Below, in pieces: positions 19,346 through 28,405 of a stretch of 64,000 bases of DNA; position 1 is the stretch's first letter, and each line of letters opens with the position of its first letter. Source of the DNA: Pelagibacteraceae bacterium AG-410-N23 (GTDB lineage: Bacteria > Pseudomonadota > Alphaproteobacteria > Pelagibacterales > Pelagibacteraceae); assembly GCA_003215055.1 (NCBI GenBank), contig QCKW01000002.1, positions 37,501-101,500 on the forward strand, in the 5' to 3' direction. The translations under genes were made by a program, and so were the position numbers. A model generated the notes under the pieces. The model searched no databases and was not told the origin of the DNA. It worked only from the letters and a program-made list of their open reading frames with translations.

Positions 19346-20073
19346 TGAAAAAAAAATATAAAGTCATTTGTATTATACCTGCGAGAGGTGGGTCTAAAGG
19401 TATAAAATTAAAAAACCTACAAAAAGTAAATAAAAAACCATTAATTTATTATCCGATTAAAGCAGCTTTAAAAAGTGGGGTTTGTGACAAAGTTTGTGTC
19501 TCCACAGATTCTGAATTAATTGCAAAAGTATCAAAATATTATGGAGCTGAAGTTCCATTACTTAGAGAAAAAAAACACGCGAAGGATTATACAACAACTG
19601 AAGAGACTCTAAAAAATTCACTCCAACAGTTTGAAAATTATTATAAGATGAAATTTGATATTTGTGTTTTTTTAACATGTACAAATATATTTAGAAAAGT
19701 AAGCTGGATAAAAACATGTGTAAATTTTTTAAAAAATAATAAAAAATATGAAAGTGCATTTTCAGTCCATAAAATTTACAAACATTTTTGGCAAATTGAT
19801 AAAGGAAAAATGAGTAAAGTATCTAAATGGATGGAAAATTATACTTCAAGACAAATTGCTCCTAAATTATATAGGGAAGATACAGGACTAGCGTGTGCAT
19901 CAAGAGCTTTTTTGTGGAGAAAAGGTAAAAGAATTGGAAAAAAAGTAAAAATTATAGTTAATGAAGATTCATTTACAGGAATTGATATACATGATCATAA
20001 AGATTTGTATCTTGCAGATGCAGCAATGAAATATTTAATTAAGAATAAAAAAATTAAAGATATGATTTCATGA
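19345..20073 (+). CDS. Acylneuraminate-type CMP-sugar synthetase (cytidylyltransferase)
   Basis: CIIPARGGSKGIKLKNLQKVNKKPLIYYPI; TDSELIAKVSKYYGAEVP; TGIDIHDHKDLYLAD. Confidence 0.88.
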   Translation: MKKKYKVICIIPARGGSKGIKLKNLQKVNKKPLIYYPIKAALKSGVCDKVCVSTDSELIAKVSKYYGAEVPLLREKKHAKDYTTTEETLKNSLQQFENYYKMKFDICVFLTCTNIFRKVSWIKTCVNFLKNNKKYESAFSVHKIYKHFWQIDKGKMSKVSKWMENYTSRQIAPKLYREDTGLACASRAFLWRKGKRIGKKVKIIVNEDSFTGIDIHDHKDLYLADAAMKYLIKNKKIKDMIS

Positions 20074-20912
20074 TAAAAAATTTTGCAGACCTTGGCATAG
20101 GAATATTTGCCTATAATCGTCCATCACATCTTAGAAGAACATTAATTAGCTTAGAAAATAATAATATTAGACAAGCAACTATATTTTTAGACGGACCAAA
20201 AAATCATAACGATAAAGTTATTCAAGAGGAAATTTTATTTATGATTAGAAACAATCCATTTATAAAACTAAATCTTATAAAAAATAAAAAAAATATGGGT
20301 CTAGCAAAATCAATTTACAAAGGAGTGAATATTTTAGTTAAAAAGCATAAAAATACCATTATTATAGAGGACGATTGTGTTCCAAGAGCAGAATTCTTCG
20401 ATTTCATTTTAAAGATTACAAAGTCAAAATTATATAAAAAAAATCTAAATCCTATTTGTGGATATCAGTTTCCAGAAATACAAAGATTAAACAAAAAAAA
20501 TTTTTTTCCGATTTACTTAAACTATTTTATTCCATGGGGTTGGTGTATTAGCTCAAAGTATTGGGAACAATATAAAAAATTTTTATCAAACAAAACAAAG
20601 TTAAAATTTGAGGATAAAATTGTGAATAAAATAAATAAATTAGTTAAAAACAAAAATAAAAAAATTTGGTCAAAGAACTTTATTATATTTAATCTTGTTA
20701 ATAAAAAAAAAATTATATTTCCAAGTTTATCGTTAATTAAAAATATTGGTTTTGATGGTAGTGGTATAAATTCTAAAGTGACTAATAAGCTAAATACAGA
20801 ATATATAAAGCCAAAAAATAAACTTAAGGATATTGATTATATCAAAAATAATACTAATTTAGAAAGGGAACAAATAAAAGTTTTAGGCAACAGGGCTAAA
20901 TATTTTTTTTAA
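20070..20912 (+). CDS. Glycosyltransferase (GT2-like)
   Basis: IGIFAYNRPSHLRRTLISL, NMGLAKSIYKGVNIL, TIIIEDDCVPRAEFFDF, PWGWCISSKYWEQ. Confidence 0.75.
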   Translation: MIKNFADLGIGIFAYNRPSHLRRTLISLENNNIRQATIFLDGPKNHNDKVIQEEILFMIRNNPFIKLNLIKNKKNMGLAKSIYKGVNILVKKHKNTIIIEDDCVPRAEFFDFILKITKSKLYKKNLNPICGYQFPEIQRLNKKNFFPIYLNYFIPWGWCISSKYWEQYKKFLSNKTKLKFEDKIVNKINKLVKNKNKKIWSKNFIIFNLVNKKKIIFPSLSLIKNIGFDGSGINSKVTNKLNTEYIKPKNKLKDIDYIKNNTNLEREQIKVLGNRAKYFF

Positions 20913-21937
20913 TGAATGTTTTAATTATTGGATTTGGAACTGCTGGCAGATATTATCTAAAAATTTTAAAGTCATTTAAAAAGATAAAAAAAATTTTTAT
21001 TGTTGATGATTTAAAATTACCTAAATCAAATAAATATACACAAATACAATTTAACTCAAAAGAATTGAAAAAAAATTCTATAAAATATGCAATAATTTCA
21101 ACGCCATCTGGCTCGCATTATGATTATGCTTTAAAGTTGGTTAATAATTCAATTAATACTTTAATTGAAAAACCTTTTGTATTGAATTTATATGAAGCAA
21201 AGAATTTGATAAAAAAAAGTAAATCCAAAAAAATTAAGTGTTGGGTGGTTTTTCAGAATAGATATAATTTAGCATTAAAAAAATTGGTACAAGTAGTAAA
21301 TAAAAAAATATTAGGAAAAATCTTTCTGATTGATTGTAGTTTAATTTGGAAAAGAGATAAAAAATATTATAGTTCTCCCTGGAGAGGGAAATATAGATCA
21401 GATGGTGGAGTTCTTTCTAATCAAGCTATTCATTTATTAGATGCTGTAATACATGTTTTTGGAAAAGTTAAAAAATTTAGTTCAATTTTAAGTTATAATA
21501 AAAAGAAACTAGAGGCCGAAGATCTAGCTTTATTAAATCTAGTTCATGATAATAATACTCTTACAAGTTTTAAAGCCACAACTAGAGCTGACTCAAATTA
21601 TAGAAGTGCAATGGACGTTATAGGCGAAAAAGGAAGAGTTTTAGTTAAAGGGATTAGTTTAAACACTTTCCATTATTTAAAAGGAAATGATATAAAAAAT
21701 GATAAAAAAAATTCTGAAGAATTTGGTATTGGAGCAGGAACGATTGGAGCAATGGGAAATGGTCACTTAAAGATATTAAATGAATTTTTTTCTAAAAAAA
21801 TAAAAAACTCAAGCCAAAAATTAGAAATAAGAAACAATATGCATGTTTTAAGTTTATTGCACTCAATTTATAATTCAGAAAAATTGAAAATTTTAAATAA
21901 AGTTTTAGAAAAAGAAAGTGTTTTAGGGAAAAAATGA
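20912..21937 (+). CDS. Gfo/Idh/MocA family oxidoreductase
   Basis: MNVLIIGFGTAGRYYLKIL, NTLIEKPFVLNLYEAKNL, SDGGVLSNQAIHLLDAV. Confidence 0.85.
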   Translation: MNVLIIGFGTAGRYYLKILKSFKKIKKIFIVDDLKLPKSNKYTQIQFNSKELKKNSIKYAIISTPSGSHYDYALKLVNNSINTLIEKPFVLNLYEAKNLIKKSKSKKIKCWVVFQNRYNLALKKLVQVVNKKILGKIFLIDCSLIWKRDKKYYSSPWRGKYRSDGGVLSNQAIHLLDAVIHVFGKVKKFSSILSYNKKKLEAEDLALLNLVHDNNTLTSFKATTRADSNYRSAMDVIGEKGRVLVKGISLNTFHYLKGNDIKNDKKNSEEFGIGAGTIGAMGNGHLKILNEFFSKKIKNSSQKLEIRNNMHVLSLLHSIYNSEKLKILNKVLEKESVLGKK

Positions 21938-22830
21938 AAAATGTAAAAAAATTATCTAACAAAGAACCAACCAAAGATATTTCTAGAGATGATTTAAAAT
22001 CTAAAATTCCTTTATCAACTTCAAAAAAGAAAAGAATAGTAAAAATTTCAAAAAATTTATCTTTTGGAGGAGATAAATTACCAATAATAGCAGGACCAAA
22101 TGGCGTTGAAAGTAAAAAGCTTATGATCGATGTAGCAAAACAGCTTAAAAAAAATAATATTCACATTATAAGAGGACATGCATATAAACCTTTAACTTTT
22201 CCGTATAGATCAAAACAATATTCAGAAAGTAGAGATAAAGGAATGGATATTATGGATGAAATAAAAAAAGATTTTGGTCTATTAGTAGTGACGGAAGTTA
22301 CTGAATTAAGATTTCTAGAAAGAATAAATAAGACAGCAGATATTTTACAGATTGGATCCAGAAATATGCAAAACTTGGAACTTATAAAAAAAATTGCAAG
22401 TACAAATAAACCAATTATTCTTAAAAGACATTTTGGTTCAAGTATTAGAGATTTGCTAGGTGCAGCAGAACATATTTTGCTAGAGGGAAATTCAAACTTA
22501 ATTTTATGTGAAAGAGGAATGTCTATACCCCATACTCACAGATCTACATCAAGATTTGCCTTGGATATTCAAGCTATACCTGCGCTGAAAGAAATTTCGT
22601 GCTTACCCGTGATATCGGATCCTTCTCATGCATCATTTTGGGCACCATGGGTGCCAAGTTTGACCTATGCATCTATAGCGGCAGGATGTGACGGTTTAAT
22701 CATAGAAATTCATCCAAATCCAAAAAAGTCTCATGTAGATCCTCTTCAGCCATTAAATTTTAATCAATTTAAACAATTAATCACAAAGAGTAAAAAAATT
22801 TCAATTTTATTTAATAAAAAAATAATTTGA
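21934..22830 (+). CDS. Divergent DAHP-synthase-like (class I DAHPS/KDO8PS fold) enzyme
   Basis: PIIAGPNGVESKKLMIDVA, RGHAYKPLTFPYRS, DILQIGSRNMQNLELI, KPIILKRHFG, LILCERGM, VISDPSHASF, GLIIEIHPNP. Confidence 0.87.
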   Translation: MKNVKKLSNKEPTKDISRDDLKSKIPLSTSKKKRIVKISKNLSFGGDKLPIIAGPNGVESKKLMIDVAKQLKKNNIHIIRGHAYKPLTFPYRSKQYSESRDKGMDIMDEIKKDFGLLVVTEVTELRFLERINKTADILQIGSRNMQNLELIKKIASTNKPIILKRHFGSSIRDLLGAAEHILLEGNSNLILCERGMSIPHTHRSTSRFALDIQAIPALKEISCLPVISDPSHASFWAPWVPSLTYASIAAGCDGLIIEIHPNPKKSHVDPLQPLNFNQFKQLITKSKKISILFNKKII

Positions 22831-23606
22831 TGTTTTGTACAATAATTGGACATCCATTATTAAAGCCAAGATCTGTGAAGTTATGGGGAAACTTTTTTAA
22901 AAAAAAGAGGTTAAATATTAAAATGTTTTCAAAAGAAATAAAACCTGAAAATTTTGAAAGAGATTTTTCAAAACTTTTATCTAATAAAAATTTTTTAGCT
23001 TCCGCGGTAACAATGCCTTACAAAAAAAAAGTAATATCAAAGATAATTATCGAGGATAAGATTTCTAAATATTCAAAATCGATAAATTTTATAATAAAAA
23101 AAAATAAAAAAATTTTTGGTTATAATACAGATGTGTATGGTGCTTTAAAAACAATTAAAAATTTTAAAAAAAATAATATTTGTATTTATGGTTTTGGGGG
23201 ATCTGGAGAAGCTATAGCAAGAGTAATTTTAAAGATTTATAAAAAAACTAAAATAAAGATTATATCTTCAAAGAAAAAACCTTCAGATTTACCTAGTAAT
23301 AGAATAAAGTTTTTTGATAGAAAAAAAAAAATTAATCTATCAAATATAGACTTATTTATAAACTGTTCTCCATTAGGCTCAGACTTGAGAAAAGCATATT
23401 TAAATAAAAGTCCACTAAATTTAGATGAGTTAGAAAATGCAAATCAACAAATTAAAATTTTTGATATTGTATATAAACCAAAAAAAAACTTATTAAACAA
23501 GCTATGTAAGAAAAAAAAAATTTTTTACATAAATGGTATTTTTATGAATACTGTACAAGCTCAGATAGCTTTAGATAAAGTTTTTAAATATTATAAAAAA
23601 TTATAA
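22827..23606 (+). CDS. Shikimate-dehydrogenase-like (AroE-family) oxidoreductase
   Basis: IIGHPLLKPRSVKLWGNFF, AVTMPYKKKV, FGYNTDVYGALKTI, CIYGFGGSGEAIARVIL, NCSPLGSD. Confidence 0.85.
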   Translation: MMFCTIIGHPLLKPRSVKLWGNFFKKKRLNIKMFSKEIKPENFERDFSKLLSNKNFLASAVTMPYKKKVISKIIIEDKISKYSKSINFIIKKNKKIFGYNTDVYGALKTIKNFKKNNICIYGFGGSGEAIARVILKIYKKTKIKIISSKKKPSDLPSNRIKFFDRKKKINLSNIDLFINCSPLGSDLRKAYLNKSPLNLDELENANQQIKIFDIVYKPKKNLLNKLCKKKKIFYINGIFMNTVQAQIALDKVFKYYKKL

Positions 23607-24797
23607 CTTAAAAAAATTTTTTTTTAGTATTTTTATAATTTTTTTATTTGGATCTATATTTCCATCAACAACTAACCTAGATTTAATAAATTTATTATAA
23701 GCTTTTAACGATTGCTTGGTATGCTTATTGATTATTTTTTTACTTAAGATTACTTTCTCGTCAAGATTTATTGAGTATAAATTTAATTTTTCTACATATT
23801 TTTTATTCATTTCTAGTTGAAAATCACCTTGTAATTTTGAATAAAAATTGATTATTTTTTTTCTTTTTAAAACAGCATCTATTATTGCACCAGAAGCTGA
23901 GAAGACAACCAAACCTGCTCCATCAATCATTTCTCTAGTAGGTTTTGAAGCAACTTTAAAAGTATTTTGTAAGTATTTATTTTTGTATTTAGGATGCAAA
24001 GATATAACTATTTTTTTTTTATAAAGTTTAGATAAATTCTTCAAAAATGAAATTAAATTTTTATAAAAAATTTTTTCATCAAGTTTTGAATTACTTTCCT
24101 CAAAAATAAGTCTATCACCACTCATTATTGGACAATCAATAAATAAAATATAGGAGGATTTAATTTTTTTTCTTTTAAGAGTTGTTGATCTACTATTTAT
24201 TTTAATAAATTTCTTTACATAACTGATTTTAAAAAAAGGAAATATTTTATCAAAATTTTTTGTAAAGCTATTATTAAGTCTTTCAATCACCTCAATATTG
24301 CTATGAAAGGTGATTTCTATTTTAGGTAAAATATTTAAAATTGTTAGCATTCTGAAAAGAATATAAAAACCTCTATTATGAAAATTTTTCCAATTGATAA
24401 AACTCTTTTTGGAAAAATCTACAGTAGTTTGAACACCAATTTCACCAGTATTTAAAATATTTATTAATTTTACATTATTTTTTTTTAGGCAACGTAAAAC
24501 CCAAAAGTAGTCAGGATTTTTTCCTAAATTATTTATCGCTATTAAATTTTTGTTTTTAAGAAATAAAGTTAAATCGTTTAAATTCGAAAATCTTTTGTAT
24601 ATAAAATTTTTAGGAAATAAATTTTTTCCTATTTTTTTTTTACTTTTTTGCTTCTGAAAAAAAACTAGATCACTTAAGTCTATTACATAAAAATTGTTAA
24701 AATTTTTTGAGATTTCACTGAAAAGTTCCTTATAATATTTATATATTACCTCTAATGGTTGATTATCTATTACAATTCCAAAAATACTATTTTTCAT
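23601..24797 (-). CDS. Putative surface-glycan transferase-like protein
   Basis: KIVISLHPKYKNKYLQ and MIDGAGLVVFSASGAIIDAVLKRKKII: GT-B-like C-terminal pattern. Confidence 0.4.
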   Translation of the reverse strand: MKNSIFGIVIDNQPLEVIYKYYKELFSEISKNFNNFYVIDLSDLVFFQKQKSKKKIGKNLFPKNFIYKRFSNLNDLTLFLKNKNLIAINNLGKNPDYFWVLRCLKKNNVKLINILNTGEIGVQTTVDFSKKSFINWKNFHNRGFYILFRMLTILNILPKIEITFHSNIEVIERLNNSFTKNFDKIFPFFKISYVKKFIKINSRSTTLKRKKIKSSYILFIDCPIMSGDRLIFEESNSKLDEKIFYKNLISFLKNLSKLYKKKIVISLHPKYKNKYLQNTFKVASKPTREMIDGAGLVVFSASGAIIDAVLKRKKIINFYSKLQGDFQLEMNKKYVEKLNLYSINLDEKVILSKKIINKHTKQSLKAYNKFIKSRLVVDGNIDPNKKIIKILKKNFFKL

Positions 24798-24824
24798 AAA
24801 GAATAAGTTTTCTGTTTTTTTAAA

Positions 24825-24853
24825 TTGACGAGAAACACACTTATAAATTATAC
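24825..24853 (+). promoter_or_regulatory. Candidate sigma70-type promoter for the ABC transporter operon
   Basis: ttgacg (24825-24830), 17-nt spacer, ttatac (24848-24853), in the divergent intergenic region about 100 bp upstream of 24957. Confidence 0.35.
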
Positions 24854-24956
24854 GTATAATTCAATAATTTATATATACAACTAATTTACTTGCCTTATAA
24901 AAAACACATAATTTTTTGTAATTATATTATTTAAATTAAATTATAAACTAAAAACT

Positions 24957-26678
24957 TTGAAAAATTTAATTAAAAAAATTCTATATCCACTTCATAAAAA
25001 AGATATAAAAAATTTATCTTATATTTTCATTCTAACTGTTATAGCTGCGATATTTGAATTATTAGGTATAGGATTGATAATACCAATACTAAACATATTT
25101 ATTGGTAATGACTACCAAAGATACATTGTTTCCTTTGAATTTTTGGTTGACTTGGATAAAGAACAAATTTTAAATCTTCTTCTATTTTTTTTAGTTTTAA
25201 TTTATTTTGTAAAATTTTTTATTTTAAGAAATTTAATTTATCTACAAAACGATTTTGGCTATAAATTGTTCACTGATATTTCAAAAGAAATATTTCAAAA
25301 ATATTTACTAAAAGATTTTTCATTTCATTTGAATAAAAATTCATCAGAATTAATTAGAAATATCCAATCAGAAGCAAACCTTTTTAGTTTTGGTGTAGTT
25401 TTTCCAATAATTAGATTACTTTCTGAGATATTGATTTTTATTTCAATTTGCGTAGTTCTAATAATTTATGAATGGCAAGCTTCACTTATAACTATATTTT
25501 TTATGTCATTTGTTGGTTTTATTATATTAAGATTAACCAATAAAAGATTAAAAAAATGGGGAAGACAAAGATCATTCCATTCAGCTCTTGCATTAAAACA
25601 ATTACAACAAAGTTTTTCAAGTATAAGAGAGATAATTTTAAATAAACTAGAGTATATTTTTCTTAACAAATATCATCAACATAACTTAGAAAATGCTTAT
25701 GCAGGGAAACAAAGGGATACTATAACTCAATTACCAAGATTAATTATGGAACTAATTGGAGTTTCAGTATTTTTATTATTGATAATTTTTTTAACAAATA
25801 TCGGAAGAGAAATTTCAGAAATTTTTGTAATAATTGGTGTATTCTTTTTTGCATCTACGAGATTGCTTCCATCAATTTCTAAAATTGCGCAATCCATTCA
25901 GTCAATAAAATTTAACTCAGTAGTAGTCGATTTAATCTATAATGAATTAGCAACTAATGATGAAAGTAAAAAAAATGAAGATGTTGATCAGATTAAAGAC
26001 AATAATCTAATTTTTGATGAGATTAAATTTGAAAAAGTTGGTTTTTCATATTTACCTAAAGATAATAAAATTTTGTCTGATATTAATATCAAAATAGAGA
26101 AAAAAGACAAAATAGGAATAGTTGGAAAAACTGGATCTGGAAAATCAACTTTCATTAATTTATTTTGTGGTCTTCTAAGTCCACAAAAAGGAAAAATAAT
26201 TTTAAATAATAAAGATCTTAATTATCAAAAATATTCTTGGCAAAACATGATCGGATATGTACCACAAAATGTTTCAATAGTTGACGAGAGCATTTTATTT
26301 AATATTTGTTTAGAAGATGATAAAGAAAAAATTGACTTAAAAAAAGTTGAAGAAATTTTAAAAATCTTAGATCTCCATGATTATATTTTTAGATTACCAA
26401 AAAAATTAGATGAACTGGCAGGTGAAGGCGGCAAAAATCTTTCTGGTGGTCAATGTCAAAGAATAGGTATTGCGAGAGCATTGTATAAAAACCCTACAGT
26501 TTTATTGCTTGATGAAGCTACCAGCTCATTAGATGAGTCAACAGAGGGCAAAATATTAAATAAAGTTTTTGAAATTATGAAAGACAAAATTGTAATTTTT
26601 TCAACTCACAGAAAAAATGTGTTAAACTATTGTAATAAAACTTATGAAATTAAAGACAAAACTCTTACTCAAAAATAA
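24957..26678 (+). CDS. ABC transporter, fused permease and ATPase (MsbA/PglK-type exporter or flippase)
   Basis: N-terminal TM domain; GIVGKTGSGKSTFINLFCGLL Walker A; NLSGGQCQRIGIARALYKNPTVLLLDEATSSLD signature and Walker B. Track start is not ATG (TTG at 24957). Confidence 0.93.
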   Translation: MKNLIKKILYPLHKKDIKNLSYIFILTVIAAIFELLGIGLIIPILNIFIGNDYQRYIVSFEFLVDLDKEQILNLLLFFLVLIYFVKFFILRNLIYLQNDFGYKLFTDISKEIFQKYLLKDFSFHLNKNSSELIRNIQSEANLFSFGVVFPIIRLLSEILIFISICVVLIIYEWQASLITIFFMSFVGFIILRLTNKRLKKWGRQRSFHSALALKQLQQSFSSIREIILNKLEYIFLNKYHQHNLENAYAGKQRDTITQLPRLIMELIGVSVFLLLIIFLTNIGREISEIFVIIGVFFFASTRLLPSISKIAQSIQSIKFNSVVVDLIYNELATNDESKKNEDVDQIKDNNLIFDEIKFEKVGFSYLPKDNKILSDINIKIEKKDKIGIVGKTGSGKSTFINLFCGLLSPQKGKIILNNKDLNYQKYSWQNMIGYVPQNVSIVDESILFNICLEDDKEKIDLKKVEEILKILDLHDYIFRLPKKLDELAGEGGKNLSGGQCQRIGIARALYKNPTVLLLDEATSSLDESTEGKILNKVFEIMKDKIVIFSTHRKNVLNYCNKTYEIKDKTLTQK

Positions 26679-26686
26679 GATATCAA

Positions 26687-27562
26687 ATGGACTTTATTAA
26701 CAAAGATTTAAAAATAAGTAAATATTCTGATCCTTTTCCACATGTTATAATAGAAAATTTTTTAAATTTAGAATTTTATAGTGAAATTGAAAAAAATTTT
26801 CCCTTAGTAGATGAACTTAAAAACCAAAAAAATATAGTAAGTAGAATGAATTTTGACACAACCTTTGGTGATTTTGCTTATGAAAATTATTGTGAAAGAT
26901 CAAAAGAATTTAAGTTATTTCATGATTGGGTTTATAGTATAAATTTTATAGATTATTTTACAGGTTTGTTTAGAAAAGAGTTAGAAATCGAGCACAGAAA
27001 AAATTTTTTATCTGTAGATATTAACACGATACAAAAAAAAAATATTATTTTTGAAAAAGGAGCTGTTTTTAACTCAAAGAACTTAGAAATAAAAAAAGAA
27101 AAAGATACTTTTATTTTTCCAAGATTAGATGTTGGTGTAGGTATAAAAAATTATGGAATAGAAACGGGAGGCAAGGGACCTCATATCGATAATCCACAAA
27201 GACTTATTTCAATTTTATTTTATTGTGGAGGTTTTAAAAGAATCGAAGGAGGAGAGCATAGAATTTATGCAAAAAATGATAAATTGAATGATTTAAAAGT
27301 CGAAAAAAGCATTTTACCAACTAAAAATAAATTAATAGCAGCAGTACAAAACAATATTGCATTTCATGATGTTAATCCTGTAACAGATATAGAAGGACAA
27401 AGAAATGCATTTTATATGGCAATATCTGCAAATACAAAATTGTGGAAAAATCCAAAAAGAAATAAAATAAATAAAAGATATAATAAAAATAGGTATGAAA
27501 AAAATTTATTAGATTTAATTTTAGATAAGTTTAATAAAACATCAATATTTCAAAATAAATAA
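26687..27562 (+). CDS. 2-oxoglutarate/Fe(II)-dependent oxygenase-like protein
   Basis: YSDPFPHVIIENFL; GKGPHIDNPQRLISILFYCGG (HxD); EGGEHRIY; AFHDVNPV. Confidence 0.7.
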   Translation: MDFINKDLKISKYSDPFPHVIIENFLNLEFYSEIEKNFPLVDELKNQKNIVSRMNFDTTFGDFAYENYCERSKEFKLFHDWVYSINFIDYFTGLFRKELEIEHRKNFLSVDINTIQKKNIIFEKGAVFNSKNLEIKKEKDTFIFPRLDVGVGIKNYGIETGGKGPHIDNPQRLISILFYCGGFKRIEGGEHRIYAKNDKLNDLKVEKSILPTKNKLIAAVQNNIAFHDVNPVTDIEGQRNAFYMAISANTKLWKNPKRNKINKRYNKNRYEKNLLDLILDKFNKTSIFQNK

Positions 27563-27563
27563 A

Positions 27564-28391
27564 ATGGAATTCTTAAAAAAATATTTATTAAAAATTTTAA
27601 ATAAAAGATCGATTGATCAGATAAATAAGAATATTTCAATACTTACAATCAAAAAAATTTTAAGTGAGTATAGATTTCAAAATAAAAAAAATCTTTTAAA
27701 ATATGGTTATAAAGTATTTTCTCAACAAGATGAAGATGGAATAATTGATGAAATTTTTAACAGAATTGGATTTGGATCAAAAAAATTTATTGAGATGGGT
27801 CTTGAAACAGGAATAGAATGTAATACCACAAATCTTTTACTGCAAGATTGGACTGGATTATGGATTGAATCAAATCAAAAAAATGTTGAAATTATAAAAA
27901 AAAATTTTTCTAGATATCTTGAAAATTCATTACAGATTCATTCTGAAAAGATATCAATATCTAATGTAAATCAAATATTAACAAAATACTTTAAGCCTGG
28001 ATCTGAAATAGATTTACTATCTATTGATATTGGAGTGCATACATTTCATGTATTAGAAAAAATTGAAACAATAAATCCAAGAGTAATCGTAACAGAATAT
28101 AATGCAAAATATGGACCGTTAATAGATTGGACTGTTGAATATAATGAAAATGCAGAATGGGATAATTCTGATTATTTTGGTGCTTCATTACATTCATTTG
28201 AAAAAATGTTAAAAAAGAGGGATTATTTTTTAGTTGGTTGCAATGTCACTGGAGTAAATGCATTTTTTGTGAGAAAGGATTTATTAAATGAAAAATTTGA
28301 GGAGGACACCACAAGCAAACATCACTTCATTGAAGGAAGGTATTGGTTAAAAAATGCATTTGATAAAAATTATAAGATAAAAATTAAATAA
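27564..28391 (+). CDS. FkbM-like methyltransferase-fold protein
   Basis: YGYKVFSQQDEDGIIDEIFNRIG...KFIEMGLETGIECNTTNLLLQDWTGLWIESN, DLLSIDIG. Confidence 0.6.
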   Translation: MEFLKKYLLKILNKRSIDQINKNISILTIKKILSEYRFQNKKNLLKYGYKVFSQQDEDGIIDEIFNRIGFGSKKFIEMGLETGIECNTTNLLLQDWTGLWIESNQKNVEIIKKNFSRYLENSLQIHSEKISISNVNQILTKYFKPGSEIDLLSIDIGVHTFHVLEKIETINPRVIVTEYNAKYGPLIDWTVEYNENAEWDNSDYFGASLHSFEKMLKKRDYFLVGCNVTGVNAFFVRKDLLNEKFEEDTTSKHHFIEGRYWLKNAFDKNYKIKIK

Positions 28392-28405
28392 ATATCAAAT
28401 TATCA

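Noticed and set aside
21934-23606. Part of a complete shikimate/aromatic biosynthesis operon
   Set aside because: No aroB, aroD/Q, aroA, aroC or aroK neighbours; active-site substitutions and a glycan-gene context argue for a different role.
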